Origin: Clostridium culturomicium
Lineage (GTDB): Bacteria > Bacillota > Clostridia > Clostridiales > Clostridiaceae
Reading direction: 5' to 3'
DNA: 64,000 nt
Assembly (NCBI RefSeq): GCF_000821305.1
Contig: NZ_CCXK01000014.1
Location: 419,444 to 483,443, forward strand
The notes under the pieces: model-generated
Told to the model about the DNA's origin: nothing
What the model saw: only the letters and a program-made list of their open reading frames with translations
Database searches by the model: none
Program-made: the position numbers and the translations under genes
Shown here: piece by piece, positions 1 through 8,605 of the stretch
Layout of the letters: every line of letters starts with the position of its first letter
How positions within the stretch are numbered: position 1 is the first letter of the stretch

Positions 1-79
1 TTATACCGCCTTGTTCAGACCCAACTACCGGACTTAAGTCCGCATAAAATATATCGCCTCTCTTAATAATAGTTGTCAT
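1..79 (-). CDS. mazF: MazF/EndoA mRNA interferase, N-terminal part only
   Basis: The minus strand from base 79 reads a 26-residue N-terminus (starts MTTIIKRGDIFYADLSPVVG, then SEQGGI) before the window ends. This is the conserved beginning of the MazF/PemK/EndoA toxin family, whose members cut single-stranded mRNA at short sites. The R-G-D-I-x-x-x-D-L-x-P-V-x-G-S-E-Q-G-G pattern is the family hallmark. The start ATG (77-79) has an AGGAG ribosome binding site about 10 bases upstream and lies 15 bases after the stop of the mazE-like gene, so the two form a toxin-antitoxin pair downstream of alr, the usual Firmicutes order. The rest of the gene lies outside the window. Confidence 0.93.
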   Translation of the reverse strand, partial: MTTIIKRGDIFYADLSPVVGSEQGGI

Positions 80-94
80 TAGGCATTCACTCTC

Positions 95-367
95 CTAAAG
101 GCTAGCTTCGTATTCTTTCAAATCATCTATATAGCTCTCAAAGCCGTACTCTGACAATTCTAAGTTAAGTTCTTCCATAGCTAAGTAACCTTGCTTCATG
201 CAATCAATATAGCTATTGCTCATTTCGCCTTTACTATATTCTATTCCATAGTGGTCAATTAATTCACTACTTTTTTTATATTGTTTTAAAGCTTCTGAGT
301 AACCAGTATAAAAGTCACCAGAAAAATTACCTTTTGAACTTAGAACTATCTTTTTTGAGCTAAACAT
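95..367 (-). CDS. mazE: MazE/EndoAI-like antitoxin with diverged N-terminus
   Basis: A 90-residue protein directly before mazF. Its C-terminal half (MKQGYLAMEELNLELSEYGF, then ESYIDDLKEYEASL) matches the toxin-binding tail of Firmicutes EndoAI antitoxins, in which GYxEMxxINLxxSxxxF is typical. The N-terminus keeps a short SSKKIVLS strand, but the following residues do not look like the usual ribbon-helix-helix DNA-binding domain. I chose the ATG at 367 because a GGAGG lies 11 bases upstream; an in-frame TTG at 397 has no such site. By family knowledge it would neutralise MazF; whether it still binds DNA and autoregulates the pair is uncertain. It follows alr after a 124-base gap. Confidence 0.75.
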   Translation of the reverse strand: MFSSKKIVLSSKGNFSGDFYTGYSEALKQYKKSSELIDHYGIEYSKGEMSNSYIDCMKQGYLAMEELNLELSEYGFESYIDDLKEYEASL

Positions 368-491
368 GGATTTTCTTACCTCCAACTTAAATAACAACTA
401 TATGTACACTTCAATTATAATTGATTAATTGCTACTATGTCAAAGAAATTGTACCCATTTCTACTTTTTTCAACAATTTACACGGCCTTGA

Positions 492-1655
492 TTATACATA
501 ATTCCTTATATTAACTATTTTCCCGTCTTTTTTATACACCCTTGGTACTCTTTTACTTACATCACAAACAACTTCATAACTAATAGTACCTATAGCTTCA
601 GCAATATCATCTGCGGTTATTCTATTTCCAAATTGATCTTCTCCCATAAATATAACTTCATCACCAACCTTTACATTTGGAATGTCAGTTACATCTATCA
701 TACATTGATCCATACATATTCTTCCTACAATATCTGCAAAAGCTCCATTTATGATTACTTTTCCCTTACCAGTTAATAGTCTTGATAGCCCATCTGCATA
801 TCCAATTGGAAGTGTGGCAATTTTACTTTTTCTTTCTGTAGTAAACACTCTTCCATAACTTACACTTTTTCCTGATTCTAAAGTCTTTAAATGAACAATT
901 GAAGCTTTTAAACTCATTACAGGTTTTAAACTAACTTTAGTTTTGTCCACATCCCTAGATGGATAATATCCATATAACATTATTCCTGCCCTAACTCCAT
1001 CATACTCGAGATTTGAAAAATCTATTATACCTGCACTATTGCTAACGTGTTTATATTTAATATTTACTCCAAGTCCTTTTAAATATTCATCAAAATCATC
1101 AAAACTCTTTAATTGTAAAAATGTAAATTCTTTATCCTTTTCATCTGCAGAAGCAAAATGTGTAAACATCCCTTCAAGTTCTATACCTGGAAGGTTAGCT
1201 ATTTTTTTCACCTCACCAGCTTCTTCTTGTGTTGCTAAAAAGCCAATTCTGCCCATCCCTGTATCAACTGCGATATGAACTTTAACTTTTGCATTTTTCT
1301 TTACCGCTGCTTTTGATAGTTCCACTGCATCATCGTAGGAATATATTGTCTGTTCTATGTCAGAGTCTATAATTTCATCATAAAAATCATGGGCAGTATA
1401 TCCAAGTATCACTATTGGAGCTTTTAGTCCAGCTCTTCTTAGTTCCATAGCTTCAGTGATTACTGCAACTGCAAATTTAGAAACACCATTTTCCAATAAT
1501 GTGTTGTAAATATTAACCGCTCCATGTCCATAAGCATCAGCTTTTATAACACCAATTACATCTTTACCATTGGAAACCCTTAATACTTCTTTAATATTAT
1601 TTTCTAAGGCATTTAAATCTATTTCTGCCCAAGTTGTTCTTAACTTGTGAATCAT
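492..1655 (-). CDS. alr: Alanine racemase
   Basis: A 387-residue, full-length alanine racemase. This PLP enzyme interconverts L- and D-alanine and supplies D-Ala for peptidoglycan (and spore alanine racemization in clostridia). The PLP lysine lies in GVIKADAYGHG (K38), and the second catalytic base, tyrosine, in SVSYGRVF near residue 267. The C-terminal barrel carries the conserved GRICMDQCMIDV segment. It lies 42 bases after the GerS-like gene and upstream of mazEF, the common clostridial arrangement. A known precedent is the C. difficile gerS-alr2 operon. No strong promoter is evident just upstream, consistent with cotranscription from acpS or the GerS-like gene. Confidence 0.97.
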   Translation of the reverse strand: MIHKLRTTWAEIDLNALENNIKEVLRVSNGKDVIGVIKADAYGHGAVNIYNTLLENGVSKFAVAVITEAMELRRAGLKAPIVILGYTAHDFYDEIIDSDIEQTIYSYDDAVELSKAAVKKNAKVKVHIAVDTGMGRIGFLATQEEAGEVKKIANLPGIELEGMFTHFASADEKDKEFTFLQLKSFDDFDEYLKGLGVNIKYKHVSNSAGIIDFSNLEYDGVRAGIMLYGYYPSRDVDKTKVSLKPVMSLKASIVHLKTLESGKSVSYGRVFTTERKSKIATLPIGYADGLSRLLTGKGKVIINGAFADIVGRICMDQCMIDVTDIPNVKVGDEVIFMGEDQFGNRITADDIAEAIGTISYEVVCDVSKRVPRVYKKDGKIVNIRNYV

Positions 1656-1697
1656 ATTCTTTTCACCTCTTATAAGTCATTGATACTCATATCCCTA

Positions 1698-2324
1698 CTA
1701 AAAATCTATACTCATATCACTTTCTTTATCCGTCCAATTAAAGTTTTTATAGTTATATATTATTCTTTCATTGTGTTTATTATCATAAATTATTATTTTG
1801 CTAGGTTTATACTCTGCAATATCATAATACATACTTCCTTCATATAAATTATTATTGCTTCCTGGAATTAATGTTGTTATTACAAAATATTCTTTATCAT
1901 TTAAAATTTCCTTTTGAAATTTTAATTCCTCATTAGTATATATTAAACCTATGTATTCCCCAATAAACCCATATTTAAATACTTCATCAAAATCTTTTTC
2001 AAGAGTATATTGTCTCTCACTATTGTTATCCTTAACTTCTATGTCATTACCTTTAAAGATAAAAGTTCTTTCATCATTTAAATCTAACTTATATCCAACA
2101 TCTTTAACATATTTTTGAGTTCCCTCATAGACATTGATCTCTTTGTCATTGATAATCTTAATAGTAACCTCACTAGTATAAGCCTTGATTTCACTTAAAA
2201 GTTCAATAACATGATATTCATCTGAAACATTCTTATTCTGTAATTTTACAAAAACTGTTCCAAATATCAATGCTACCCCAATTGCAACAATAACCACAAG
2301 TGTAATAATATTTTTCTTTTTCAT
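1698..2324 (-). CDS. GerS-like membrane-anchored protein (LolA-like fold suspected)
   Basis: A 208-residue protein with a short positively charged N-terminus (MKKKN), one hydrophobic segment (about residues 5-28), then an extracytoplasmic domain rich in alternating beta-type stretches (for example YKLDLNDERTFIFKGNDIEV and YKPSKIIIYD). Size, layout and position immediately upstream of alr match C. difficile GerS, a lipoprotein needed for spore cortex hydrolysis during germination, encoded in an operon with alr2. Unlike a lipoprotein it has no lipobox cysteine; the hydrophobic segment would act as an uncleaved anchor. Assignment rests on context and fold-like features rather than motif identity, so a general LolA/outer-membrane-lipoprotein-sorting-like role is the safer description. 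Confidence 0.6.
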   Translation of the reverse strand: MKKKNIITLVVIVAIGVALIFGTVFVKLQNKNVSDEYHVIELLSEIKAYTSEVTIKIINDKEINVYEGTQKYVKDVGYKLDLNDERTFIFKGNDIEVKDNNSERQYTLEKDFDEVFKYGFIGEYIGLIYTNEELKFQKEILNDKEYFVITTLIPGSNNNLYEGSMYYDIAEYKPSKIIIYDNKHNERIIYNYKNFNWTDKESDMSIDF

Positions 2325-2476
2325 AATTGCCCCCCAAAATCTTAATACACTATATGTTTATTATATGTAATCCTAGTTAATAACCTACACAAATATAATT
2401 TACTTCAAATAAAAAAATTTAATACATAAAATTTTATAAAACTTCTTTGATTATTCCTATGTAAATAAAGACTTCA

Positions 2477-3382
2477 TCATACTTTTCCTTCTATTATTTC
2501 ATATATACCAAATGGTAATTCATTTATGATGTGTGTTGCATTAACACAAAACATATTTTCTGCTAGTCTATCCCCGCAATATCCATGAATATATGCACTA
2601 ATGAATGTTGCCTCTAAAGGCTCATATCCCTGTGCTATAAACGATGCAATTATACCTGTTAAAGTATCTCCCATCCCGCCTGATGCCATAGCACTATTAC
2701 CCGAAGAATTTTCATACACCACTTCTCCATCAGTAATAATTGTCCGATGATCCTTTAACAAAATAATCACATCATGCTCTTTAGCAAATCCCCTTGCAAT
2801 CTCAACTTTATTAGCTTTAATTTCATCTATAGATAAGCCTGTTAATCTTGCCATTTCCCCATAATGAGGAGTTAATATGATGGTGTTGTTTTTTCTCTCT
2901 AATATCTCTAATCTTTCTTGTAATACATTAATTCCATCTGCATCTATTACAATAGGACAATCCGCATTTTCAATAGTATTCTTAATCACATTTAATGTCA
3001 ACTTGCTGACTCCCATACCTGGTCCTATAGCAATGCAATTCGACTTAACCATAATATTTCCAATTTTATCACTTTGCTCAAAATTTATAGTCATAGCTTC
3101 CGTTAATTTAATACTCATTATATCTTGAATTTCCTTAGGCACACAAAGGGTGACGAGTCCTGCACCACTTCTTACAGCAGCTTGGGTTGTCAAATATGCT
3201 GCTCCAGCAAATCCCATAGAACCTGCAATTACTAGCACCTGGCCATAATCACCTTTATATGAATTCTGCTTTCTTCCTACAAGTGTATTCCTTACCATTC
3301 CAAAGTCTACTTCCGTAGGTTTATGTCTGAATCCAATAAAACTTAGCTTATTACTTTTAAATTTTTCAAAAGAATTCTCCAA
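2477..3382 (-). CDS. nnrD: ADP/ATP-dependent NAD(P)H-hydrate dehydratase (stand-alone YjeF C-terminal domain)
   Basis: A 301-residue ribokinase-fold enzyme that repairs hydrated NAD(P)H. Visible motifs in order: KGDYGQVLVIAGSMGFAGAA (substrate/ATP region), GPGMG, DADGIN, LTPHYGEMARL, LLKDHRTIITDG and the NSSGNSAMASGGMGDTLTG motif that contains the catalytic aspartate. Many clostridial homologues are about 500-residue fusions with the YjeF_N epimerase; here only about 40 residues precede the dehydratase domain, so the epimerase is absent from this gene. The start codon follows the acpS stop by 2 bases, so the two are translationally close and surely cotranscribed. Confidence 0.9.
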   Translation of the reverse strand: MENSFEKFKSNKLSFIGFRHKPTEVDFGMVRNTLVGRKQNSYKGDYGQVLVIAGSMGFAGAAYLTTQAAVRSGAGLVTLCVPKEIQDIMSIKLTEAMTINFEQSDKIGNIMVKSNCIAIGPGMGVSKLTLNVIKNTIENADCPIVIDADGINVLQERLEILERKNNTIILTPHYGEMARLTGLSIDEIKANKVEIARGFAKEHDVIILLKDHRTIITDGEVVYENSSGNSAMASGGMGDTLTGIIASFIAQGYEPLEATFISAYIHGYCGDRLAENMFCVNATHIINELPFGIYEIIEGKV

Positions 3383-3384
3383 GA

Positions 3385-3759
3385 TTATACCTCCTCAAGC
3401 ACAGCATATGCAATGGCGTTATCCTCTCCATGTGAAATACTAAGATGTATATTAGTATTTCCTGTTTTGTTGGCAATGACCCTTGCTTTTCCTTTTAATG
3501 TGACTATAGGTTTTCCAAGAGTAGAATTCTCAATTATTATATCTCTAAATGAAAAACCTCTAAACCCTGTACCCAAAGCTTTTGAAACTGCTTCCTTTGC
3601 TGCAAATCTGCCTGCCACATACTCAGGTCTAAGATTACGCCTCCTCAAATATTCTATCTCATTTGAAGTAAATATTTTTTCTAAAAAACCATTGTCCTTA
3701 GCTAATATTTCCCTTATTCTCCTTATCTCAACAATGTCTACTCCAATACCTAATATCAC
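3385..3759 (-). CDS. acpS: Holo-[acyl-carrier-protein] synthase
   Basis: A 124-residue AcpS that transfers 4'-phosphopantetheine from CoA to the acyl carrier protein, activating it for fatty-acid synthesis. The family signatures are present: GIGVDIVEI with magnesium-binding D8, and RFAAKEAVSKALGTG with E56. Length is normal for the trimeric AcpS class. It is the first gene of a minus-strand run with nnrD, an order found widely in Firmicutes. A TAGAGAGG/AGGGAGGGA-like purine stretch upstream of the ATG can serve as the ribosome binding site. Confidence 0.96.
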   Translation of the reverse strand: MILGIGVDIVEIRRIREILAKDNGFLEKIFTSNEIEYLRRRNLRPEYVAGRFAAKEAVSKALGTGFRGFSFRDIIIENSTLGKPIVTLKGKARVIANKTGNTNIHLSISHGEDNAIAYAVLEEV

Positions 3760-3861
3760 CTCTATCCCTCCTCTCTAATTTAAGTTATTTATTATTCTAT
3801 CATAAAAATAAATTATATAATACACCTTTTACATCTTTTGACTTATATTGTTATAATTTCT

Positions 3862-3894
3862 AAAAGGCAGGATTTCAAATTTATCCCGCCTTTT
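3862..3894 (-). terminator. Rho-independent terminator after the 119-residue protein gene
   Basis: Inverted repeat AAAAGGCGGGAT / ATCCTGCCTTTT (one G-T pair) with an 8-base loop, read on the minus strand just downstream of the stop at 3907. It ends in TTTTA, a modest U-tract. It separates this gene from acpS. Confidence 0.75.
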
Positions 3895-3906
3895 AATTTA
3901 TTGCTT

Positions 3907-4266
3907 TTATACAGTTATTTTTTCAAATTGAGCATAAAGCTCTTTATCAAAATCCTTATAATATTCCTCAACCACTTCTTCCGCTACATCAATTAAATGT
4001 ACTGGTGAAACCATGTTCTTTTCTAACATGTGTAAAAGTTGGCTACCTTTATACTTATATGGAGTAATATACTTAATTTCTTCCTTAAAAGCTTGTACAT
4101 TTTTTTCATTATCTCTTACTTTACTTTCAACTTCAATCCCATACGCTTTAATACAGAAAGATTCTCCATTGTTATCCATACGCAAATCTCTTTGTACTAA
4201 TCTATAAATATATTCTAGATTTTCCCCATCATTATTACAATTGCATTTTAAAGTTTCAATTACCAT
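3907..4266 (-). CDS. Conserved clostridial protein, DUF6514-like
   Basis: A 119-residue soluble protein with no signal peptide or membrane segment. The layout (an early cysteine-containing strand, a central AYGIEVE segment, then YITPYKYKGSQLLHMLEKNM and SPVHLIDVAEEVVEEY) resembles a small clostridial family that I recall as DUF6514; its function is unknown. I chose the ATG at 4266 because GGGGGCG precedes it by 6 bases; an upstream TTG at 4302 has no comparable site. The gene stands alone between acpS and the DUF4129 operon, with a terminator after it. The family call is from memory and needs a profile search. Confidence 0.65.
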   Translation of the reverse strand: MVIETLKCNCNNDGENLEYIYRLVQRDLRMDNNGESFCIKAYGIEVESKVRDNEKNVQAFKEEIKYITPYKYKGSQLLHMLEKNMVSPVHLIDVAEEVVEEYYKDFDKELYAQFEKITV

Positions 4267-4530
4267 ACTAACGCCCCCAATAATAATATTTCCCCGTTGC
4301 AAGCTTACACTCGTTCTATAATTGAAATTGTATCACTTAAAATAAAAATAAAGTGTAAATTTTTGTAGATGGAACTAATTATATTCCACCTATAAACTTA
4401 CACCTTATTTCTTAATATTCTTTAATATTCACCTTTGCCGCCCTCATTAATGGTTTCCGTTTCCACTTTATCCCTTTTATATGAATCCTCTTATCTTATT
4501 TTGTCTTAAAGTGTAGAAATATTTTTTGTG

Positions 4531-5793
4531 TTATTTCATGATTTTATTTAGTTTATTTACATTTTCTTCCATACTTTTCCATTCCTTATTTTCTATCATA
4601 TGTTGCGAAAATTTAGCCTCATTATATATATTAGTAACCTCATTAATCCTTTCTGATGGATCAACCTTAATCTTTATAACATGCTTTAATTGACCTGGAG
4701 TCATATACTCTTTAAAAATATCCTTTTTAGCTGCAGTATCAACCAATTCACCATATTTATATATAATTTCTTCTCGTGGACTTCCTTTTTTTCTAAATAG
4801 CTTCTTAAGCTTAGCAAATATTTTATCTTTTTTTATTGTCTGTTTTTCTATATCCTCTACAAACTCAGTATACTCCTGTGATTTATTCTTATTTGCCCTA
4901 TAATAAACCTTATTAATACTTCTATATAAAAAATATATAATTAAAAGAAATAAAATAGCTATAATTATATTTACTATAACCTTCCCATCTCCCGTAACAC
5001 GCTGTGCTTGTATGTCTTGTGTAACTGCCCCTAAATCAATTAAACTCTTAGGAAGCTCACCTTTAGCTCCAGCAAATAATCTATCAATCAAACTATATAA
5101 CCACATTAATGGATATTGTAAAACTGAAAATATAATATTAGCTAGAAAATCAATTACATTTGCTACCATACTTGCAATTATTTCGCCTACAAACATTATC
5201 TTACTATATACAGCATCTTGCGTTAATAAAATTCCAAACAAAGACAACCCATAATTAATGTACTTACTTCCTCTGGTTCTTCTTATCTGATACTCATATC
5301 CCATAGCTTCCCTAAGAGATATAACAACCAAAATGATATATACTAATATACCAATATAAATCATTGATCCCTGTGATCTAAACCCTGACCACCTCATGAA
5401 ATTATAAATAATCCCAGCGGCAAAAATATAATATATTCCATGCAAAAAAATTCGCTTATATTCATCATAGTTAATATCATCTTTCTCTTCCTTAAAAAGC
5501 TTCAGTATAAGTGCTGATGAAAATATAATATTAATTATGGCAAAAAAAGGTTCGCTACTAGTTAAAAACTCGATTAAAGCAATGGGAATTACCGATAGAG
5601 CCAAGCATAACTTCGGATTATTTCCAAGCCTTAAAAGATATCTTCCTATATTAGACATAACAACAATTAAAAAGAATAATTGAAAACTTATATTTTCCTT
5701 AAATGCAATAGACATTATTATGGTCCATATAAATGTTATTAACAGTGCTATCGTTGAGGTATAAAAAAATTTAACTTGATTAAACCAGCTCAT
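4531..5793 (-). CDS. Membrane protein with C-terminal DUF4129-like domain (MoxR operon partner)
   Basis: A 420-residue protein. The N-terminal two thirds hold several hydrophobic segments (roughly residues 8-30, 36-55, 60-95, 115-165 and 280-300). The cytoplasmic C-terminus (REEIIYKYGELVDTAAKKDI and beyond) resembles DUF4129, a domain found with MoxR and DUF58 proteins and transglutaminase-like membrane proteins. No transglutaminase catalytic triad is visible. Its ATG overlaps the stop of the DUF58 gene by one base (TAATG), so it is the third gene of the MoxR-DUF58 operon. Its role is unknown; the family is thought to take part in assembling or processing extracytoplasmic proteins. Confidence 0.75.
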   Translation of the reverse strand: MSWFNQVKFFYTSTIALLITFIWTIIMSIAFKENISFQLFFLIVVMSNIGRYLLRLGNNPKLCLALSVIPIALIEFLTSSEPFFAIINIIFSSALILKLFKEEKDDINYDEYKRIFLHGIYYIFAAGIIYNFMRWSGFRSQGSMIYIGILVYIILVVISLREAMGYEYQIRRTRGSKYINYGLSLFGILLTQDAVYSKIMFVGEIIASMVANVIDFLANIIFSVLQYPLMWLYSLIDRLFAGAKGELPKSLIDLGAVTQDIQAQRVTGDGKVIVNIIIAILFLLIIYFLYRSINKVYYRANKNKSQEYTEFVEDIEKQTIKKDKIFAKLKKLFRKKGSPREEIIYKYGELVDTAAKKDIFKEYMTPGQLKHVIKIKVDPSERINEVTNIYNEAKFSQHMIENKEWKSMEENVNKLNKIMK

Positions 5794-6917
5794 TATTTAA
5801 CCTCCCCCTTATAACGGATTGTCTGAACACCCTTTATATTTACCTCTATTCCATTTTCAGATACATCTATAATTTTTACCTTATATCCTCTTCTTATCAT
5901 TTCTCTAACTACTTTAATATCCTTATCATTTAAGTAATAAGTTATTATCACATAAGTAGTATCAGCATTAAGATATGAAAGTTTACTTTGTAAATAAACT
6001 GAAAACTCCTGTCTTGGAACTTTATGAATTCTTGTACAGTATTCAATCAACGATTCCAAAGCTCCTCGCCGTGGCATTAAGTCAAGCGGACCATTACCTT
6101 TACAATATATCATATTTGCATTACTCCAAATTCCCGTTGGAATATTTTCATTTAATGCCTTACTGCTTAAAGCTAATGCAATATCTATAGCCTTATCCAC
6201 CGCATCTGGCCTTAGACATCCCCAGTAAGGATCCCCACATTGTACATTTATTATCATTACTAATTGATTATCTGAAGTATAATCATATTCCTTAACCATG
6301 AGCTTATCAGCCTTTAAAGATGCTTTCCAATTAATATCTTTCATCCTGTCTTCAACACAATACTCCCTTACCCCTCTTATATAAAGAGGATCTTTATGAA
6401 TCCATCTTCTAACTGTATTATCTCCAACAAAACTTGTATCTTCGAAGCTTAGAGAATCCATCGATTTCACTTTAGGACAAATAAGAATCTCAACCCAATC
6501 CTCCATCTCCTTTGTCTCAATACATAACCCTAATGGATCTCCAATTCTAACATTAACTCCTCTAACATTATATGCTCCTCTTTTTTCCCCTGTCATTGTA
6601 TAGCTTCTATTTCTTCTTTGATATTTCCCCATGGCATATCTAGAAATATGCCATTTTTCACTGCCACACAACTCAGTTTTTGCTCCATCACAAAAGCTTA
6701 ACTCCTCCGGAATCTTCTGCTCAACCAGCATAAACATTATAGGGAGACTTTTCCTATTCTCGATTTTCAATGTAAATTTAAATTTCTCACCTATAGGAAT
6801 TAGTTTTTCATTAACTTGTCTTGATATGTTTAAATCCTTATGACCATTACTAGCACTGTAATTACAAAGCTGTATAACCCCCAGTATTAAAGCTCCTAGA
6901 ATAAAAATTTGAAGCAT
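5793..6917 (-). CDS. DUF58 family protein
   Basis: A 374-residue protein with one N-terminal hydrophobic segment (MLQIFILGALILGVIQLCNY) followed by a beta-rich domain (residues about 30-140) and the DUF58 core. The hallmark is visible near residue 185: REYCVEDRMKDINWKASLKA, followed by DKLMVKEYDY. The downstream region looks like a von Willebrand factor A-type fold (NQLVMIINVQCGD). DUF58 proteins are regularly encoded next to MoxR AAA+ ATPases and are presumed to be their clients or adaptors. It starts 15 bases after moxR and overlaps the DUF4129 gene by one base. Confidence 0.87.
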   Translation of the reverse strand: MLQIFILGALILGVIQLCNYSASNGHKDLNISRQVNEKLIPIGEKFKFTLKIENRKSLPIMFMLVEQKIPEELSFCDGAKTELCGSEKWHISRYAMGKYQRRNRSYTMTGEKRGAYNVRGVNVRIGDPLGLCIETKEMEDWVEILICPKVKSMDSLSFEDTSFVGDNTVRRWIHKDPLYIRGVREYCVEDRMKDINWKASLKADKLMVKEYDYTSDNQLVMIINVQCGDPYWGCLRPDAVDKAIDIALALSSKALNENIPTGIWSNANMIYCKGNGPLDLMPRRGALESLIEYCTRIHKVPRQEFSVYLQSKLSYLNADTTYVIITYYLNDKDIKVVREMIRRGYKVKIIDVSENGIEVNIKGVQTIRYKGEVK

Positions 6918-6932
6918 AGTATCTCACCACCT

Positions 6933-7883
6933 CTAACTTCTTTCTATTGGCGTCTCTACTGTATTTAAAATATTTTCAATGACCTTTTCACTTTTATTTC
7001 TTGAATTACTCATATCATTCTTCACAATAACTCTATGTGCCATTATCGGAACTGCCAAGTCTTTAATATCTTCTAAAATAACATAATCTCTTCCCTTTAT
7101 TGCTGCTAATCCTTGACATCCTTTCATTAAATTCAATGTTGCTCTTGGGCTACATCCTAACTCTATTTCCTTATGATTTCTAGTAGCTCTAACCAAGTCT
7201 ACTATGTATTTCTTTATATCTTCACTTATATAAATTTTATTATAATTTTTCTGAACATAGGAAATCTCTTCTAAAGAAATTACGCTATTTAACTTTTCAA
7301 GCGGTTCTTCTTCTATAAATCTATTGATTATTTTAATTTCCTCATCATACTCTGGGTATCCAATTGATAACCTCATAAAAAATCTATCCAATTGTGCCTC
7401 TGGTAATGGAAATGTTCCAAACTGCTCAACTGGATTTTCTGTTGCTATAACAAAAAAGGGTTTTCCAAGTTCAATTGTATTTCCCTCAACAGTAACTTGT
7501 CCTTCTTCCATGCATTCAAGTAAGGCTGATTGAGTTCTAGGTGTTGCTCTATTTATTTCATCTGCTAATACAACTTCACTTAAAATAGGCCCTTTTCTAA
7601 ATTCAAACTCCTTAGTTCCTTGATTATAAAAATAAATTCCTGTTAAATCCGATGGTAATAAATCAGGCGTGAACTGAATCCTTTTAAAACTACAATTCAT
7701 AGTCTTAGATAAAGCTTTACACATTTTTGTTTTTCCTAAACCAGGTACATCCTCTAATAATACATGTCCTGAAACGATAAATGAAACAATTATATGCTCT
7801 ATTACCTGTTCCTTTCCAACAATAACCTTAGAAATATTCTCAACCGCTTTATTCCTAAACTCTACAAACTTATTAATATCCAC
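6933..7883 (-). CDS. MoxR-family AAA+ ATPase
   Basis: A 316-residue AAA+ ATPase of the MoxR class. The Walker A motif is DVPGLGKT (residues 45-52), Walker B is VVLADEINRA, and ATENPVEQFGTFPLPEAQLD, with the following RFFMRL, is the MoxR sensor/arginine-finger region. MoxR proteins act as chaperone-like ATPases for maturing protein complexes, usually with the VWA/DUF58 protein encoded next to them, as here. It is the first gene of a three-gene operon (MoxR, DUF58, DUF4129) with 15-base and 1-base junctions. The client is not encoded recognisably nearby. Confidence 0.93.
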   Translation of the reverse strand: MDINKFVEFRNKAVENISKVIVGKEQVIEHIIVSFIVSGHVLLEDVPGLGKTKMCKALSKTMNCSFKRIQFTPDLLPSDLTGIYFYNQGTKEFEFRKGPILSEVVLADEINRATPRTQSALLECMEEGQVTVEGNTIELGKPFFVIATENPVEQFGTFPLPEAQLDRFFMRLSIGYPEYDEEIKIINRFIEEEPLEKLNSVISLEEISYVQKNYNKIYISEDIKKYIVDLVRATRNHKEIELGCSPRATLNLMKGCQGLAAIKGRDYVILEDIKDLAVPIMAHRVIVKNDMSNSRNKSEKVIENILNTVETPIERS

Positions 7884-7967
7884 AGCTTCTCCCCCTAATT
7901 GCCTTTTTTATAATTATACTACTTTTCAAAGATTATAAATATACACATAATTTAAATAATTCAACAC

Positions 7968-8010
7968 AAAAAAGCTACATAAAATAGATTTCTCTATTTT
8001 ACATAGCTTT
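7968..8010 (-). terminator. Terminator after ssb
   Basis: Long near-perfect hairpin: AAAGCTATGTAAAATAG pairs with CTATTTTATGTAGCTTT around a 6-base loop. On the minus strand it is followed by T6. It ends the single-gene ssb transcript. Confidence 0.85.
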
Positions 8011-8079
8011 TCACTAGGTTCTTATGCCATATTTCTAGTAATGATTGGTCTTTACAAGTAATTGTCTGTTTCATTGAAG

Positions 8080-8436
8080 CTAACAATTAGCTACATCTTC
8101 ATCTTTTTTCTTTTTAATGTTGTTACTCATAAATTGGAACTCATCTGCAATAACTTCTGATATGTACTTCTTATGACCGTCTTCACCTTCAAATTGTCTA
8201 CTTTGCAATCTACCAGTTACACTAATGATACTTCCTTTTACTAAGTATTCATTTACTATTTCAGCTTTCTTTCCTCTAAGAACAACTGGAATAAAGTCAA
8301 CATGCTTTTCTCCGGCGGCAGTTTTATATGGTCTGTCAACAGCTAAAAGTAATCTAGTGAATACTTTACTACCATCTTCAAATACTTTGATTTCTGGATC
8401 ACGAATAAGCCTGCCTACCAAAACTATTCTATTCAT
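8080..8436 (-). CDS. ssb: Single-stranded DNA-binding protein, short form
   Basis: About 118 residues, an OB-fold SSB: NRIVLVGRLIRDPEIKVFED, LLAVDRPYKTA, DFIPVVLRGKKAEIVNEYL and GSIISVTGRLQSRQF match the family order. It lacks the long flexible tail and the acidic DDDIPF tip that recruit replication partners in the main bacterial SSB; it ends KKKKDEDVANC. It is therefore more like an accessory SsbB-type protein used in recombination or uptake, though the main ssb may lie elsewhere. Two adjacent ATGs exist; the second (8436) is better spaced from GGAGG (6 bases against 3). The gene is monocistronic. Confidence 0.9.
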   Translation of the reverse strand: MNRIVLVGRLIRDPEIKVFEDGSKVFTRLLLAVDRPYKTAAGEKHVDFIPVVLRGKKAEIVNEYLVKGSIISVTGRLQSRQFEGEDGHKKYISEVIADEFQFMSNNIKKKKDEDVANC

Positions 8437-8520
8437 CATACACCTCCAACATATCGCTTATTGTAATTATATCCATTAAAAATTTTTTTAAACATAATAT
8501 GTCAAAGTTTTTATAAATTT

Positions 8521-8592
8521 TAAGTTAGCAGCCAAATCTTTGATTTAGTTAATGAAGACTTACTCAGTAGAGTAATTCTTCCAATGAATATG
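8521..8592. repeat. Dispersed intergenic repeat, family 2, copy 1
   Basis: In reverse complement this stretch contains CTCTACTGAGTAAGT (8558-8572) and AACTAAATCAAAGATTT (8534-8550). Both occur identically at 14522-14536 and 14543-14559, and a degenerate form lies near 48181-48225. It fills the gap between ssb and the histidine kinase gene. AAATCTTTGATTT can fold into a small hairpin. Confidence 0.7.
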
Positions 8593-8605
8593 AGAAAGAG
8601 CTACT

